A stretch of 64,000 bases of DNA from Laterigemmans sp052161645 (GTDB taxonomy: Bacteria; Planctomycetota; Planctomycetia; Pirellulales; Pirellulaceae): the NCBI GenBank assembly GCA_052161645.1, contig CP197414.1. One strand, written 5' to 3'. The position numbers were made by a program, and so were the translations under genes. The notes below the pieces were generated by a model. The model ran no database searches. It saw only the letters and a list, made by a program, of their open reading frames with translations, and had not been told where the DNA came from. Shown in pieces: positions 8,248 through 16,042 of this stretch. The first letter of the stretch is position 1. The number at the start of each line of letters is the position of its first letter.

Positions 8248-9300
8248 ATGTCCACAGTCACGCAAATCGGTTTGCCCACGCTCGTGCGCGTCAAAGATGG
8301 CTCGCTCGACAGGCTGGGGATTTACTTACAACGGCACGGCCATCGCCGCGTCGCCGTGTTGCAGAGTCAAGATTTGGTCGCACCGCTTCCCCAACGGGCG
8401 GCCGCAAGCCTCCGGCAACAGGCGATCGAGCCAGTGCATTGGCAAGAAGTCGCGGAGATCGCGGTCGAGTCGACGGTCGCCTTGTTCGCGGAGCTGCCGA
8501 GCGACATTTCGGCCATCGTGGGACTCGGCGGCGGCAAAGCACTGGACGTGGCCAAATATACGGCCAGCCTAGCAAGACTCCCTTATTTTGCCGTTCCCAC
8601 CTCGCTCTCCAACGATGGTTTCTGTAGCCCGCAGGCGAGTCTAACGGTGCGCGGCAAGCGACGATCATTGCCAGCCGCAATCCCCTTCGGTTTAGTCATC
8701 GATACGGCCGTATGTCGGCAGGCCCCAGCAAAGCTAACCCTAGCTGGCGTGGGTGACTTAGTTGCCAAGTTTACGGCGGTGCGAGACTGGAAGTTGGCGT
8801 TCCATGCTACGGGCGAACCGATTAATGATTTTGCCGCGCTCCTTTCCGATGGCTCAGTGCACGCGTTCATGAATCATTCGCAGTTTGACACCGAAGGGAT
8901 GACGTTGCTGGCCACCGCCCTGATGATGAACGGGATTGCGATGGTGATGAGTGGTTCTTCACGGCCGGCCAGTGGCAGTGAGCACTTGATTTCTCACGCC
9001 TTGGATCAAATCGCATCCCGACCGCGACTACATGGGTTGCAAGTTGGTGTAGCCAGTTACTTGATCAGCTGTTTGCAGGGCGAAAACTCAGCCAGAATCG
9101 CTGAGCTGTTTGACACTGTCGGCTTTTGGGAGGAAGTGAAACAAGATCCATTTTCCCGCACCGAATGGCTGGCCGCGGTGCGGAAAGCCCCGCACATCAA
9201 GGATTCGTTTTACACGATCTTCTCCAGCCGCGATCTCTATCGTGAGATCGAACACTTGGTGGCGACAGATCAATACTTGCGGCAGGTAATCGTCCAATAA
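8248..9300 (+). CDS. sn-Glycerol-1-phosphate dehydrogenase (AraM/EgsA family)
   Basis: 350 residues from the ATG at 8248, chosen because it follows the upstream stop and an AGGCAG sequence; an earlier GTG-type reading overlaps that gene. The enzyme reduces dihydroxyacetone phosphate to sn-glycerol-1-phosphate with NAD(P)H. Seen in sequence: nucleotide loop VGLGGGKALDVAKY, the family segment PTSLSNDGFCSP, GVGDLVAKF with the metal Asp, and metal histidines in SEHLISHALDQ and LHGLQVGVASYLI. The product is the archaeal-type lipid backbone stereoisomer; bacterial homologues such as AraM exist. No prenyl-glyceryl synthase is encoded in the window, so the fate of the product is open. Confidence 0.85.
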   Translation: MSTVTQIGLPTLVRVKDGSLDRLGIYLQRHGHRRVAVLQSQDLVAPLPQRAAASLRQQAIEPVHWQEVAEIAVESTVALFAELPSDISAIVGLGGGKALDVAKYTASLARLPYFAVPTSLSNDGFCSPQASLTVRGKRRSLPAAIPFGLVIDTAVCRQAPAKLTLAGVGDLVAKFTAVRDWKLAFHATGEPINDFAALLSDGSVHAFMNHSQFDTEGMTLLATALMMNGIAMVMSGSSRPASGSEHLISHALDQIASRPRLHGLQVGVASYLISCLQGENSARIAELFDTVGFWEEVKQDPFSRTEWLAAVRKAPHIKDSFYTIFSSRDLYREIEHLVATDQYLRQVIVQ

Positions 9301-9332
9301 AAAAAGCTGGAGCAACTAAAAGCTGCTCCAGC
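9301..9332 (-). terminator. Intrinsic terminator of the rpsM-rplQ operon
   Basis: Perfect nine-base arms GCTGGAGCA (9306-9314) and TGCTCCAGC (9324-9332) enclose a nine-base loop. On the minus strand the stem is followed by a run of T, the intrinsic terminator layout, 62 bases after rplQ. On the plus strand there is no T run, so it serves the ribosomal operon first, though the stem may also end the plus-strand transcript. Confidence 0.8.
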
Positions 9333-9394
9333 AAATTCGTCTTTCGGGTCACCACGCGGGTAGCCCGATGATTACTGAATATTTCTAACGACGA

Positions 9395-10000
9395 TCAGCT
9401 TGACTGTTCAGCTTCGGCTGCATCACCGGTTTCGGCATCGTCGGCAAATGCGGGACGTTGCGCGGAGCGGTTGACACGATCGTTTTGACCGACAAATTCG
9501 ATCATCGCTCGCACGCCGGCATCGCCGAGTCGCGGAGTCGCCAAACGCACGATTCGAGTGTAACCGCCTGGACGATCGGTGAAGCGAGGAGCGACTTCGG
9601 AGAACAGTACGTTCATCGCTTCCTTGTCGCCGATCATCTGCAGGATGCGGCGGCGGGCAGTGATTGCTGGAGCGCGGGTGTCGGCCCATTTTCGCCAGTT
9701 CTCACTTTCACGCCATTGCTTCCACTCGGCCGAACCACGCTCGGCAGTGGTACCAAACTCTTCGGAAGCTTTCTCAGCTTCGAGAGCTTTCTTGGCGATG
9801 GTGATGCAGCGTTCCACCAGCGGACGAATTTCCTTCGCCTTGTGCAAGGTGGTAATGATTCGTCCCTTTACCTTGGGCGCGTTTTCATCCAGCTCAGCAT
9901 CCCGCTCGGTGAGGAACAGTGAGCTGGCCATATTCTTAAACATCGCCTTGCGGTGGCTGGGACTGCGTCCCAGCACGCGGCCTTTACGTCGGTGTCGCAT
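9395..10000 (-). CDS. rplQ: 50S ribosomal protein L17, extended form
   Basis: 201 residues, against about 120-130 in most bacteria. The N-terminus MRHRRKGRVLGRSPSHRKAM and the late segment RFTDRPGGYTRIVRL are diagnostic of L17. Extra length comes from an insertion near residues 32-46 (DAELDENAPKVKGR), a second near 72-108 that is Trp/Glu/Arg rich, and a short acidic Ala/Glu tail. L17 sits at the exit side of the large subunit. It is the last gene of the rpsM-rpsK-rpoA-rplQ run and is followed by a strong terminator. Confidence 0.95.
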   Translation of the reverse strand: MRHRRKGRVLGRSPSHRKAMFKNMASSLFLTERDAELDENAPKVKGRIITTLHKAKEIRPLVERCITIAKKALEAEKASEEFGTTAERGSAEWKQWRESENWRKWADTRAPAITARRRILQMIGDKEAMNVLFSEVAPRFTDRPGGYTRIVRLATPRLGDAGVRAMIEFVGQNDRVNRSAQRPAFADDAETGDAAEAEQSS

Positions 10001-10046
10001 GTCAAAATCTTTATGATTGCGGGAGTCTCTAAATGTTCAGTCGCGA

Positions 10047-11048
10047 TTAACGCATCACGTTGGAATTGGGAACTCGCATCCCGAGATGCAGATCGAGCGA
10101 CCCCAATTTGGCCCGCACTTCTTGCAAAGTGGTATCGCCAAAGTTCCGCACTTCCAACAATTGATCTTCAGTCCTTTGAACCAGGTCGCGAAGCGTGCGG
10201 ATATTCTCGGATTCGAGGCAATTGTTTGCCCGCACCGACAACTTCAGATCGCTTAACGGCATGTTCAATTTGTGATCTAGGGCAGCATCGCCCCCTGACG
10301 CTGCTACGCCACCGCCTCGTCCGCCAGAAAATACGCTGGGTCCGAGCTCTTGGTATTGCACGAATGGGTTAATGTGCTTGCGGAGAATCTTGGCACCTTC
10401 GATCAAAGCCATTTCGGGATTGATCGAACCATCGGTCCAGATTTCCAAAGTCAGTTTATCGTAGTTGGTCTTTTGACCGACTCGAGTTTCTTCAATTTCA
10501 TAGCGCACGCGGGTGATCGGACTGAAGACCGCGTCGATGGGGATAATCCCAATTTCGTGGTCGCCGGTGCTGTGTTCGGTCGCTGGCACATAACCGCGCC
10601 CGCTCTCGACCACCATCTCCATCATGAAGGGGACGTCATCGGTGATCGTAGCCAGCACGTGGTCTTTATTTAAGACTTCGACATCGGCATCGGTCTCAAC
10701 ATCGGCCCCGGTAATGACACCCGCCTTGTCTGTTTCCACCGTGATCACGCGAGTGGCGTCGCTGTGGCTGCGAACCACCAAACTTTTCACGTTCAGCACC
10801 ACGTCGGTCACGTCTTCAAGGACGCCCGGGATGGTGGTGAATTCGTGTTGAGCGCCACGCACTTTGATCTGCGTGACGGCGCTACCTTCGAGGCTGGACA
10901 ACAGCACTCGACGGAGACTATTGCCCACGCTGTTGCCAAAACCTCTTTCGAAGGGTTCAGCGATAAATTTGCCGTAGGTTGCCGTCAGCGTATTGCGATC
11001 AACTTCAACGCTGCTCGGCAACTCCATACCGCGCCATCGGACATGCAT
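10047..11048 (-). CDS. rpoA: DNA-directed RNA polymerase subunit alpha
   Basis: 333 residues. The N-terminal domain shows PFERGFGNSVGNSLRRVLLSSLEGSAVTQ-type residues (assembly and dimerisation), and the C-terminal domain from about residue 260 has LSVRANNCLESENIRTLRDLV, the UP-element and activator contact surface. Between them is a Gly-rich linker (SGGRGGGVAASGG) that is longer than in E. coli. The start MHVRWRGMELP matches the usual N-terminus of planctomycete alpha subunits. It lies 46 bases upstream of rplQ and 72 bases downstream of rpsK. Confidence 0.97.
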   Translation of the reverse strand: MHVRWRGMELPSSVEVDRNTLTATYGKFIAEPFERGFGNSVGNSLRRVLLSSLEGSAVTQIKVRGAQHEFTTIPGVLEDVTDVVLNVKSLVVRSHSDATRVITVETDKAGVITGADVETDADVEVLNKDHVLATITDDVPFMMEMVVESGRGYVPATEHSTGDHEIGIIPIDAVFSPITRVRYEIEETRVGQKTNYDKLTLEIWTDGSINPEMALIEGAKILRKHINPFVQYQELGPSVFSGGRGGGVAASGGDAALDHKLNMPLSDLKLSVRANNCLESENIRTLRDLVQRTEDQLLEVRNFGDTTLQEVRAKLGSLDLHLGMRVPNSNVMR

Positions 11049-11120
11049 AGCTTACGCAACCTCTGCTGCGGGGATGTAAAAAATAGATTGAACGCCTAGG
11101 AAACAAAGATGTCGAAGCGG

Positions 11121-11504
11121 TTAAACGCGACGCTTTTTCCGAGGGCGGCAACCGTTGTGTGGAATGGGTGTGATATCTTCGATCAGCTTGACATTCAGCC
11201 CGGCTGCTTGCAGCGAAGTAATCGCCGATTCGCGACCCGACCCAGGTCCCTTGACCCGCACGTCCACGTCTCGCATGCCAAACTTTGTCGCCTTCTCGGC
11301 CGCTTGCTGAGCGGCACACTGACCGGCGAACGGAGTGCTTTTACGACTCCCCTTAAAACCACAAGTACCAGCACTGGCCCAGCACAAGGTGTCGCCCTTG
11401 GTGTCCGTGATCGTAACCGTGGTGTTGTTGAACGTCGCGTGGATATAAGCAATACCCGCATTCACGTTGCGACGGACTTTCTTACGTTTGTTCGATTTGG
11501 CCAC
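11121..11504 (-). CDS. rpsK: 30S ribosomal protein S11
   Basis: 127 residues from a GTG at 11504 (VAKSNKRKKVRRNVNAG). This start is preferred over an ATG at 11522 because GGAGAG lies eight bases before the GTG and S11 proteins begin close to the KSNKRKK block. The conserved AYIHATFNNTTVTITD and the C-terminal PIPHNGCRPRKKRRV are present. S11 lies on the platform of the small subunit. The normal partner gene rpsD is absent between this gene and rpoA. Confidence 0.96.
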   Translation of the reverse strand: MAKSNKRKKVRRNVNAGIAYIHATFNNTTVTITDTKGDTLCWASAGTCGFKGSRKSTPFAGQCAAQQAAEKATKFGMRDVDVRVKGPGSGRESAITSLQAAGLNVKLIEDITPIPHNGCRPRKKRRV

Positions 11505-11729
11505 CGGGATGGCTCTCCACATGTAGTAATTGGAAGCTCAAAAAAGCCGAATATCCAGCGGACAACGGCCACCATCCGGCCGACTCCGCACCCTCTCGGT
11601 CGATCCCGCCGGCGAAGCCGCCAGCAGGTCGCATGTTCTGTCGACAGCATTAGTGTCGGGCGAAAACAATGCCGGTTCCAGCGATCGCCGAAACCGTGAT
11701 GCGGCGAACCAATCGCCAGCACCAACCAT

Positions 11730-12113
11730 TTATCGCAAGTCCTTCACACCCTTCTTGCCTGCCACAGTCTTTCGCGGACCCTTCCGAGTTCTCGCGTTGG
11801 TTTTCGTCCGCTGGCCGCGTACCGGCAAGCTGTTACGGTGACGCATCCCACGATAGGACTTGATCTCCCGTAAACGACTTATATTTTGCGTTAGCTGACG
11901 ACGAAGCGGACCCTCGACCAAATAGTCGGTCTCCAAAGTCGCCGCCAAGCGGCTGACCTCCTCCTCCGTCAAATCACTTGCCGAACGCGCGGGATCAATC
12001 TTCAGTTTTTCGCAAACTTCACGAGCCGAATGCAGGCCAACACCGTAGAGGTAGGTCAACGAGTACTGGATTTGCTTATCGTTCGGGATGTCAACGCCCA
12101 ACAACCGGGGCAT
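11730..12113 (-). CDS. rpsM: 30S ribosomal protein S13
   Basis: 127 residues beginning MPRLLGVDIPNDKQIQYSL, with the helix-two-turn-helix segment YLYGVGLHSAREVCEKL and the basic tail RTKTNARTRKGPRKT. The ATG has AGGAG eight bases upstream. S13 contacts tRNA and the large subunit in the ribosome head. The 225-base gap to rpsK is long for a ribosomal operon; it contains a GC-rich imperfect hairpin around 11600-11630 but no gene I can support. Confidence 0.96.
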   Translation of the reverse strand: MPRLLGVDIPNDKQIQYSLTYLYGVGLHSAREVCEKLKIDPARSASDLTEEEVSRLAATLETDYLVEGPLRRQLTQNISRLREIKSYRGMRHRNSLPVRGQRTKTNARTRKGPRKTVAGKKGVKDLR

Positions 12114-12195
12114 ATCGCAGACTCCTACGCGAAACTATCAAAACGGGAACTGGACGGCCAGCAACTTGTTGGCTACGTACCACTATGAATCCCGG

Positions 12196-12225
12196 AATAT
12201 AGCGTGCGGTGCAGGATTTGCTCAA
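12196..12225 (-). promoter_or_regulatory. Candidate promoter of the rpsM operon
   Basis: On the minus strand TTGAGC (12220-12225) and TATATT (12196-12201) are 18 bases apart and lie about 85 bases upstream of rpsM. The 330-base stretch between rpsM and pyrD holds no coding region that I can support; rpmJ, infA and map are not here. Confidence 0.4.
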
Positions 12226-12443
12226 TGGGGTTCCGCCAGTATTCTACCCGAAATTTTAGCAGTGCCCCGCTGGAATGGTGGTCAAGAGTCGCTCACTCGA
12301 GCAGGAACACCGCCTTTTCAGCCGCTTTACCAGCGTACTCGGGGCTAGCTTCCAACTAACTCACCAGCCCGATGCCACTAAGTGACTCGGCGGAAAGCGA
12401 AAAAAAATCTGCGAACGGGCGGCCAAACGGCTAACCGGCTCGC

Positions 12444-13373
12444 CTATGCCTGCAGTCGCAGTGAACCGACAATCTCGCGAACGCTCGATGCGCCCAGCTC
12501 GGCGAGCGCCGCTGGCAACTCGGCGACCATTCGCTCTGAAATCGTGGGGTCGTAATAATTCACCGTTCCCAGTTGCACCGCGGTCGCTCCGGCAACCAAA
12601 AACTCCATCACGTCGTCGAGCGATTGGATACCGCCGATACCAACAATCGGTATCTCCACCGCTTGAGCAACCTGAAACACGCAACGCAACGCGATGGGCT
12701 TGATCGCCGGGCCGCTCAAACCGCCCATCACGTTGCCCAATAACGGACGCCGGCCACGCCAATCCACGGCCATCCCCAGCACCGTATTGATCAGGCAAAC
12801 GGCATCGGCGCCTCCCGCCTTGGCTGCCGCCGCGATGTCCACGATGCGAGTTACGTTGGGTGTCAGTTTGGCTAGAATCGGCAGTTCGCAAACAGCCCGG
12901 GCCGCAGCCACACAGCGCTCGCAGGCTGCCGGATTCGTGGCGTAATCGACGCCGCCCGAAACGTTCGGGCAGGAGAGGTTCAGTTCGATCGCCGCGACGC
13001 CCTGGCAAGCTCCGATCTGCTTAGCGAGTTCAGCGAACTCCGCTTCGGTTTTACCGGCAATACTAACGATGATCGCTGATTCGATGCCGGCTAAATAGGG
13101 CAGATGATTCTTGATAAAGGCATCGACGCCGTCGTTATCAAGCCCAATCGAGTTCAACAAACCGGCTGACGTTTCCACCGTTCGCCACGGCTGATTGCCA
13201 ATTCGCGGTGCCGCGGTGATCGTCTTGGGGACGATCCCGCCGAGCCGATTGCAGTCGACGATCTGCTCCATTTCCCGCGCATAGCCGAAGGTGCCGGAGG
13301 CGACCAAAATGGGATTCTTGAGTCGCAATCTGCCCAGTTCAACGGACAACTCCGCAGTTGCTTCAGTGGTCAT
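12444..13373 (-). CDS. pyrD: Dihydroorotate dehydrogenase, class 1 (PyrD)
   Basis: 309 residues. It oxidises dihydroorotate to orotate in pyrimidine synthesis, using FMN. Visible features: N-terminal LKNPILVASGTFGY, the lysine segment IVPKTIT, the catalytic cysteine loop IELNLSCPNVSGG, and phosphate-binding IVGIGGIQSLDDVMEF and GATAVQLGT. The overall pattern fits class 1B, which normally works with PyrK, but no pyrK is present in the window. The start overlaps the end of coaB by eleven bases, so the two are translationally coupled. Confidence 0.93.
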   Translation of the reverse strand: MTTEATAELSVELGRLRLKNPILVASGTFGYAREMEQIVDCNRLGGIVPKTITAAPRIGNQPWRTVETSAGLLNSIGLDNDGVDAFIKNHLPYLAGIESAIIVSIAGKTEAEFAELAKQIGACQGVAAIELNLSCPNVSGGVDYATNPAACERCVAAARAVCELPILAKLTPNVTRIVDIAAAAKAGGADAVCLINTVLGMAVDWRGRRPLLGNVMGGLSGPAIKPIALRCVFQVAQAVEIPIVGIGGIQSLDDVMEFLVAGATAVQLGTVNYYDPTISERMVAELPAALAELGASSVREIVGSLRLQA

Positions 13374-14031
13374 GTTCGGCTCGCGACTGGCGGTTATGAA
13401 AGGGTTGTATCAAACGGCTGTCGATCTCGCGGAGCAGCCCAGCGGCGACCCGCTGCTTCGTCCCCTGAAACTCCGCCAACACGCTGCCGTCGGGCGCCAG
13501 TAATTCGACTTGCGTGTCGTCCGCGTTGATCGCTTGCGGACCGTTGCTGACCATCAAGTCGCAGTGCTTTCGCTCCAGCTTGACCGTCGCGCGAAACCGC
13601 CGATCCTCGGTCTCCAAAGCAAAGCCCACGACCCATTGGTCAGCCCGCTTGCGTTGCCCCAGCGTGGCCACCACGTCGGCTGTTTCCACCAAGTGCAAAG
13701 TCAACGGCTGGCCCGTCTTGGCCAACTTCTGCTCGGCAACTTGCTGGGGGCGATAATCACAAGGTGCGGCCGCACCAATGCAGCCGTCACAACTGGCGAA
13801 CTCGCGACAGGCCACGTCCAGCATTTGATCGGTCGTTTCCACTGGCAGCACAAGACAGCCGGACGGATACTCGACATTCACCGGCCCCGTCACCACGACC
13901 ACCTCATGCCCCAAAGCCAACGCGGCTGTTACCAACGAAACGCCCATTCGTCCGCTGCTGGCATTGGTCAAATAGCGTACGGGATCCAGGTATTGCCGGG
14001 TGGGCCCGGAGGTTATCAACAGTCGCGCCAA
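13363..14031 (-). CDS. coaB: Phosphopantothenoylcysteine synthetase (CoaB domain only)
   Basis: 222 residues from a TTG at 14031 that has GGGGAAG a few bases upstream; the reading frame stays open back to 14118 without an ATG. The enzyme joins 4'-phosphopantothenate and cysteine in coenzyme A synthesis. Motifs are the N-terminal ITSGPTRQYLDPVRYLTN, SSGRMG, the mobile-loop IGAAAPCDYRP, and the CTP/ADP segment DLMVSN. In most bacteria CoaB is fused behind the flavin decarboxylase CoaC; here the decarboxylase part is missing, so it must be encoded elsewhere. Head of the pair coaB-pyrD. Confidence 0.85.
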   Translation of the reverse strand: MARLLITSGPTRQYLDPVRYLTNASSGRMGVSLVTAALALGHEVVVVTGPVNVEYPSGCLVLPVETTDQMLDVACREFASCDGCIGAAAPCDYRPQQVAEQKLAKTGQPLTLHLVETADVVATLGQRKRADQWVVGFALETEDRRFRATVKLERKHCDLMVSNGPQAINADDTQVELLAPDGSVLAEFQGTKQRVAAGLLREIDSRLIQPFHNRQSRAEHDH

Positions 14032-14162
14032 ACGATCTTCCCCATCCGCCAAGTGCTGAAAGTACAGACGAGCACCCAGCGTAAACCGAACGCGCAACGA
14101 CGGGAACGGGGGGCGCAACGCGCCGCGTCACGCAAGGCGTACTGCTGTACTTCCTCAGCAAA

Positions 14163-15410
14163 TTACCACAGCACCTCGCGCATCAACCGCGTTGGTAACC
14201 GCCGTCGCGACGATCGACCCTCAAGTAACGGTTCCACAATCCGCAACGTCCCCTCCTGTAGATCGCAAATTTCCCCCTCCACACGCAGCACCGGCCGCAA
14301 CGAATCACCTCCGCAAGTGCGAAACACCGTCCCCGTGCGGTGGTCGTTAAGCCGCACGACCGAGCCGATCGGGTATACCGAAACTGTCTTTACAAAAGCT
14401 TTCATCACGCGCAAGTCAAATCGCCCCTCCAACGCGTGATGCATCAAATAGGCGACAGAATCAGCTCCCAGATAACCTTCGCTCGCGTCCAGCGGTTCGG
14501 TGAGGGCCAAGTAGGCTTGCACAACACCAATGATTCTCGCCCCCAAACAGACCCGCTGACCACCGATCCCATGCGGAAAACCAGAACCATCAATTAACTC
14601 GTGATGCTGCCTGACCGCTTGCAGGATCGGACCCGGTACCAACTTCAAGGCGACCAATTGCTCAAAACCACGCTCGGGATGCTGCAGATAATGACGGTTG
14701 CCACCCGACTGCCTTGGATCGCTGCGTGATTCATCGCGAGGATCACGAACGGCGGCGGGAAAGTGACGCGAGAGTCCGATGTCACAAAGCATCGCCGCGG
14801 TGCCCAAGTGCAGCAAACTCTCCACATCCAAACCCAACTGAACGCCCACCGCCAACGACAACACGGAACTCTGCAAAGCCGTCCGGTGCAATCGCTGATT
14901 AAACGCCTCATCCTCAGGATCCAACTCGAAGGCGGAGAGCATTGCCAAGTCGACGTCGGCCGTTACGTCCAACAATTGCTGAGCGGTCGTTGTTTGAATG
15001 TGGTCAATATCCACCAACTCCCCCGCCTCGATTTGCGCCAACACGTCGCTGATTACGGCAGCCGATTCTTCGATATGAACCGCAAACTGCAGTTTGACAT
15101 GCGGATCAAAATCCTCGGCGGCCCGCTGAGCTTTCACCAAAGGTCGCCGCGCCATTTCACTCAAGCGGTGCCGGACTTGCTCCAGCAACCGGTCCATCGC
15201 AAACGCCGAGCTACGCTTCGCTTTCGGAGTGGGGGACTTCGAGGGGGCCGCCTTAGGCTTGCCGACGCGTACCTGCTGAATACCCCGCGTCCTCAGCGTC
15301 TGAACGAACCCGGCAGTCAGGACGATGCCCTGATCGAGCAGCAACACACCGTTAACATCATAGATTGGGTCGGCCAATCGGTACCCGACCGGCAGTGTGT
15401 CGATCGACAT
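14163..15410 (-). CDS. HD-GYP-related protein with degenerate catalytic motif
   Basis: 415 residues. The first 60 resemble the DUF3391-like leader found before HD-GYP domains (LPVGYRLADPIYDVNGVLLLDQG). The second half is an HD-GYP fold: the position of the metal HD pair reads LCDIGLSRHF, so the His is Cys, followed by HPERGFEQL, then VRQHHELIDGSGFPHGIGG, where GYP is GFP. HD-GYP proteins hydrolyse cyclic di-GMP; the lost His suggests this one may bind rather than cut. It contains a basic Lys/Pro/Ser linker near residues 52-68. It is followed after 44-130 bases by coaB. Confidence 0.8.
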   Translation of the reverse strand: MSIDTLPVGYRLADPIYDVNGVLLLDQGIVLTAGFVQTLRTRGIQQVRVGKPKAAPSKSPTPKAKRSSAFAMDRLLEQVRHRLSEMARRPLVKAQRAAEDFDPHVKLQFAVHIEESAAVISDVLAQIEAGELVDIDHIQTTTAQQLLDVTADVDLAMLSAFELDPEDEAFNQRLHRTALQSSVLSLAVGVQLGLDVESLLHLGTAAMLCDIGLSRHFPAAVRDPRDESRSDPRQSGGNRHYLQHPERGFEQLVALKLVPGPILQAVRQHHELIDGSGFPHGIGGQRVCLGARIIGVVQAYLALTEPLDASEGYLGADSVAYLMHHALEGRFDLRVMKAFVKTVSVYPIGSVVRLNDHRTGTVFRTCGGDSLRPVLRVEGEICDLQEGTLRIVEPLLEGRSSRRRLPTRLMREVLW

Positions 15411-15586
15411 TGCCTAACCTGCAGATGTATTGCCTAGCAACGACAAAAAGACAACCTACCCCCGCGAGGAACGATGTAGCTGCCACCGCAGGAATATGAG
15501 TGACATTCCTTGACCGCGCCGGAATCCCATTACACCCGACAGGAAAAATGCGGTTTACATCAGTCCAATTACAACACCGGTAGCGA

Positions 15587-15958
15587 TTATTCAGGCTGCG
15601 GGTAAGTAATTTCCGCGGGGATGCGGTCTTGCTTGGTCGTCTGGGAGTCCATCAGCGTGAAGCCCAAGAAAAGCGAGACAAACAACAAAGAGCCGATAAA
15701 CACGACCGCGTTGTACGATTTGTCAAAAGCCAAGTGCATGAAAAACAAAACGACCAAACTAGCTTTGATGGTCGCGATAAACAAGCTCAAAAAGACTTCC
15801 CACGAACCAAGATCAAACTTCGATTGGGCGACCGTCACAATTGTCAGAAAGACCAATGCGAAAAACACCGCCAACAACCCCCACACCGGAAACGGGTGGG
15901 CAAAGTCATGACTGGAGTGCCCGTCTTCATGTGCTGAAACAGTGGATTCGTGTGACAT
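15587..15958 (-). CDS. Cytochrome c oxidase subunit IV family protein
   Basis: 123 residues with three predicted membrane helices (about 25-45, 54-78, 85-105) after a His/Asp/Ser-rich head (HEDGHSSHD). The segment IKASLVVLFFMHLAFDKSYN is typical of the bacterial subunit IV (CtaF/CoxD-like) of caa3 oxidases. It is the last gene of the respiratory block and follows subunit III after 84 bases. This subunit has no redox centre and helps stabilise the enzyme. Confidence 0.88.
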   Translation of the reverse strand: MSHESTVSAHEDGHSSHDFAHPFPVWGLLAVFFALVFLTIVTVAQSKFDLGSWEVFLSLFIATIKASLVVLFFMHLAFDKSYNAVVFIGSLLFVSLFLGFTLMDSQTTKQDRIPAEITYPQPE

Positions 15959-16042
15959 AACGGTCAGGTGAAAAAAGTGCGTGGTATGTGAAAATTAAAG
16001 CCGCGACGACCGAGAACCAGCCATCGCAAATCCCCAACAGAC

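Noticed and set aside
13510..14439. Plus-strand frame of 309 codons
   Set aside because: Antisense to coaB and the HD-GYP gene; it spans two genes and shows no domain.
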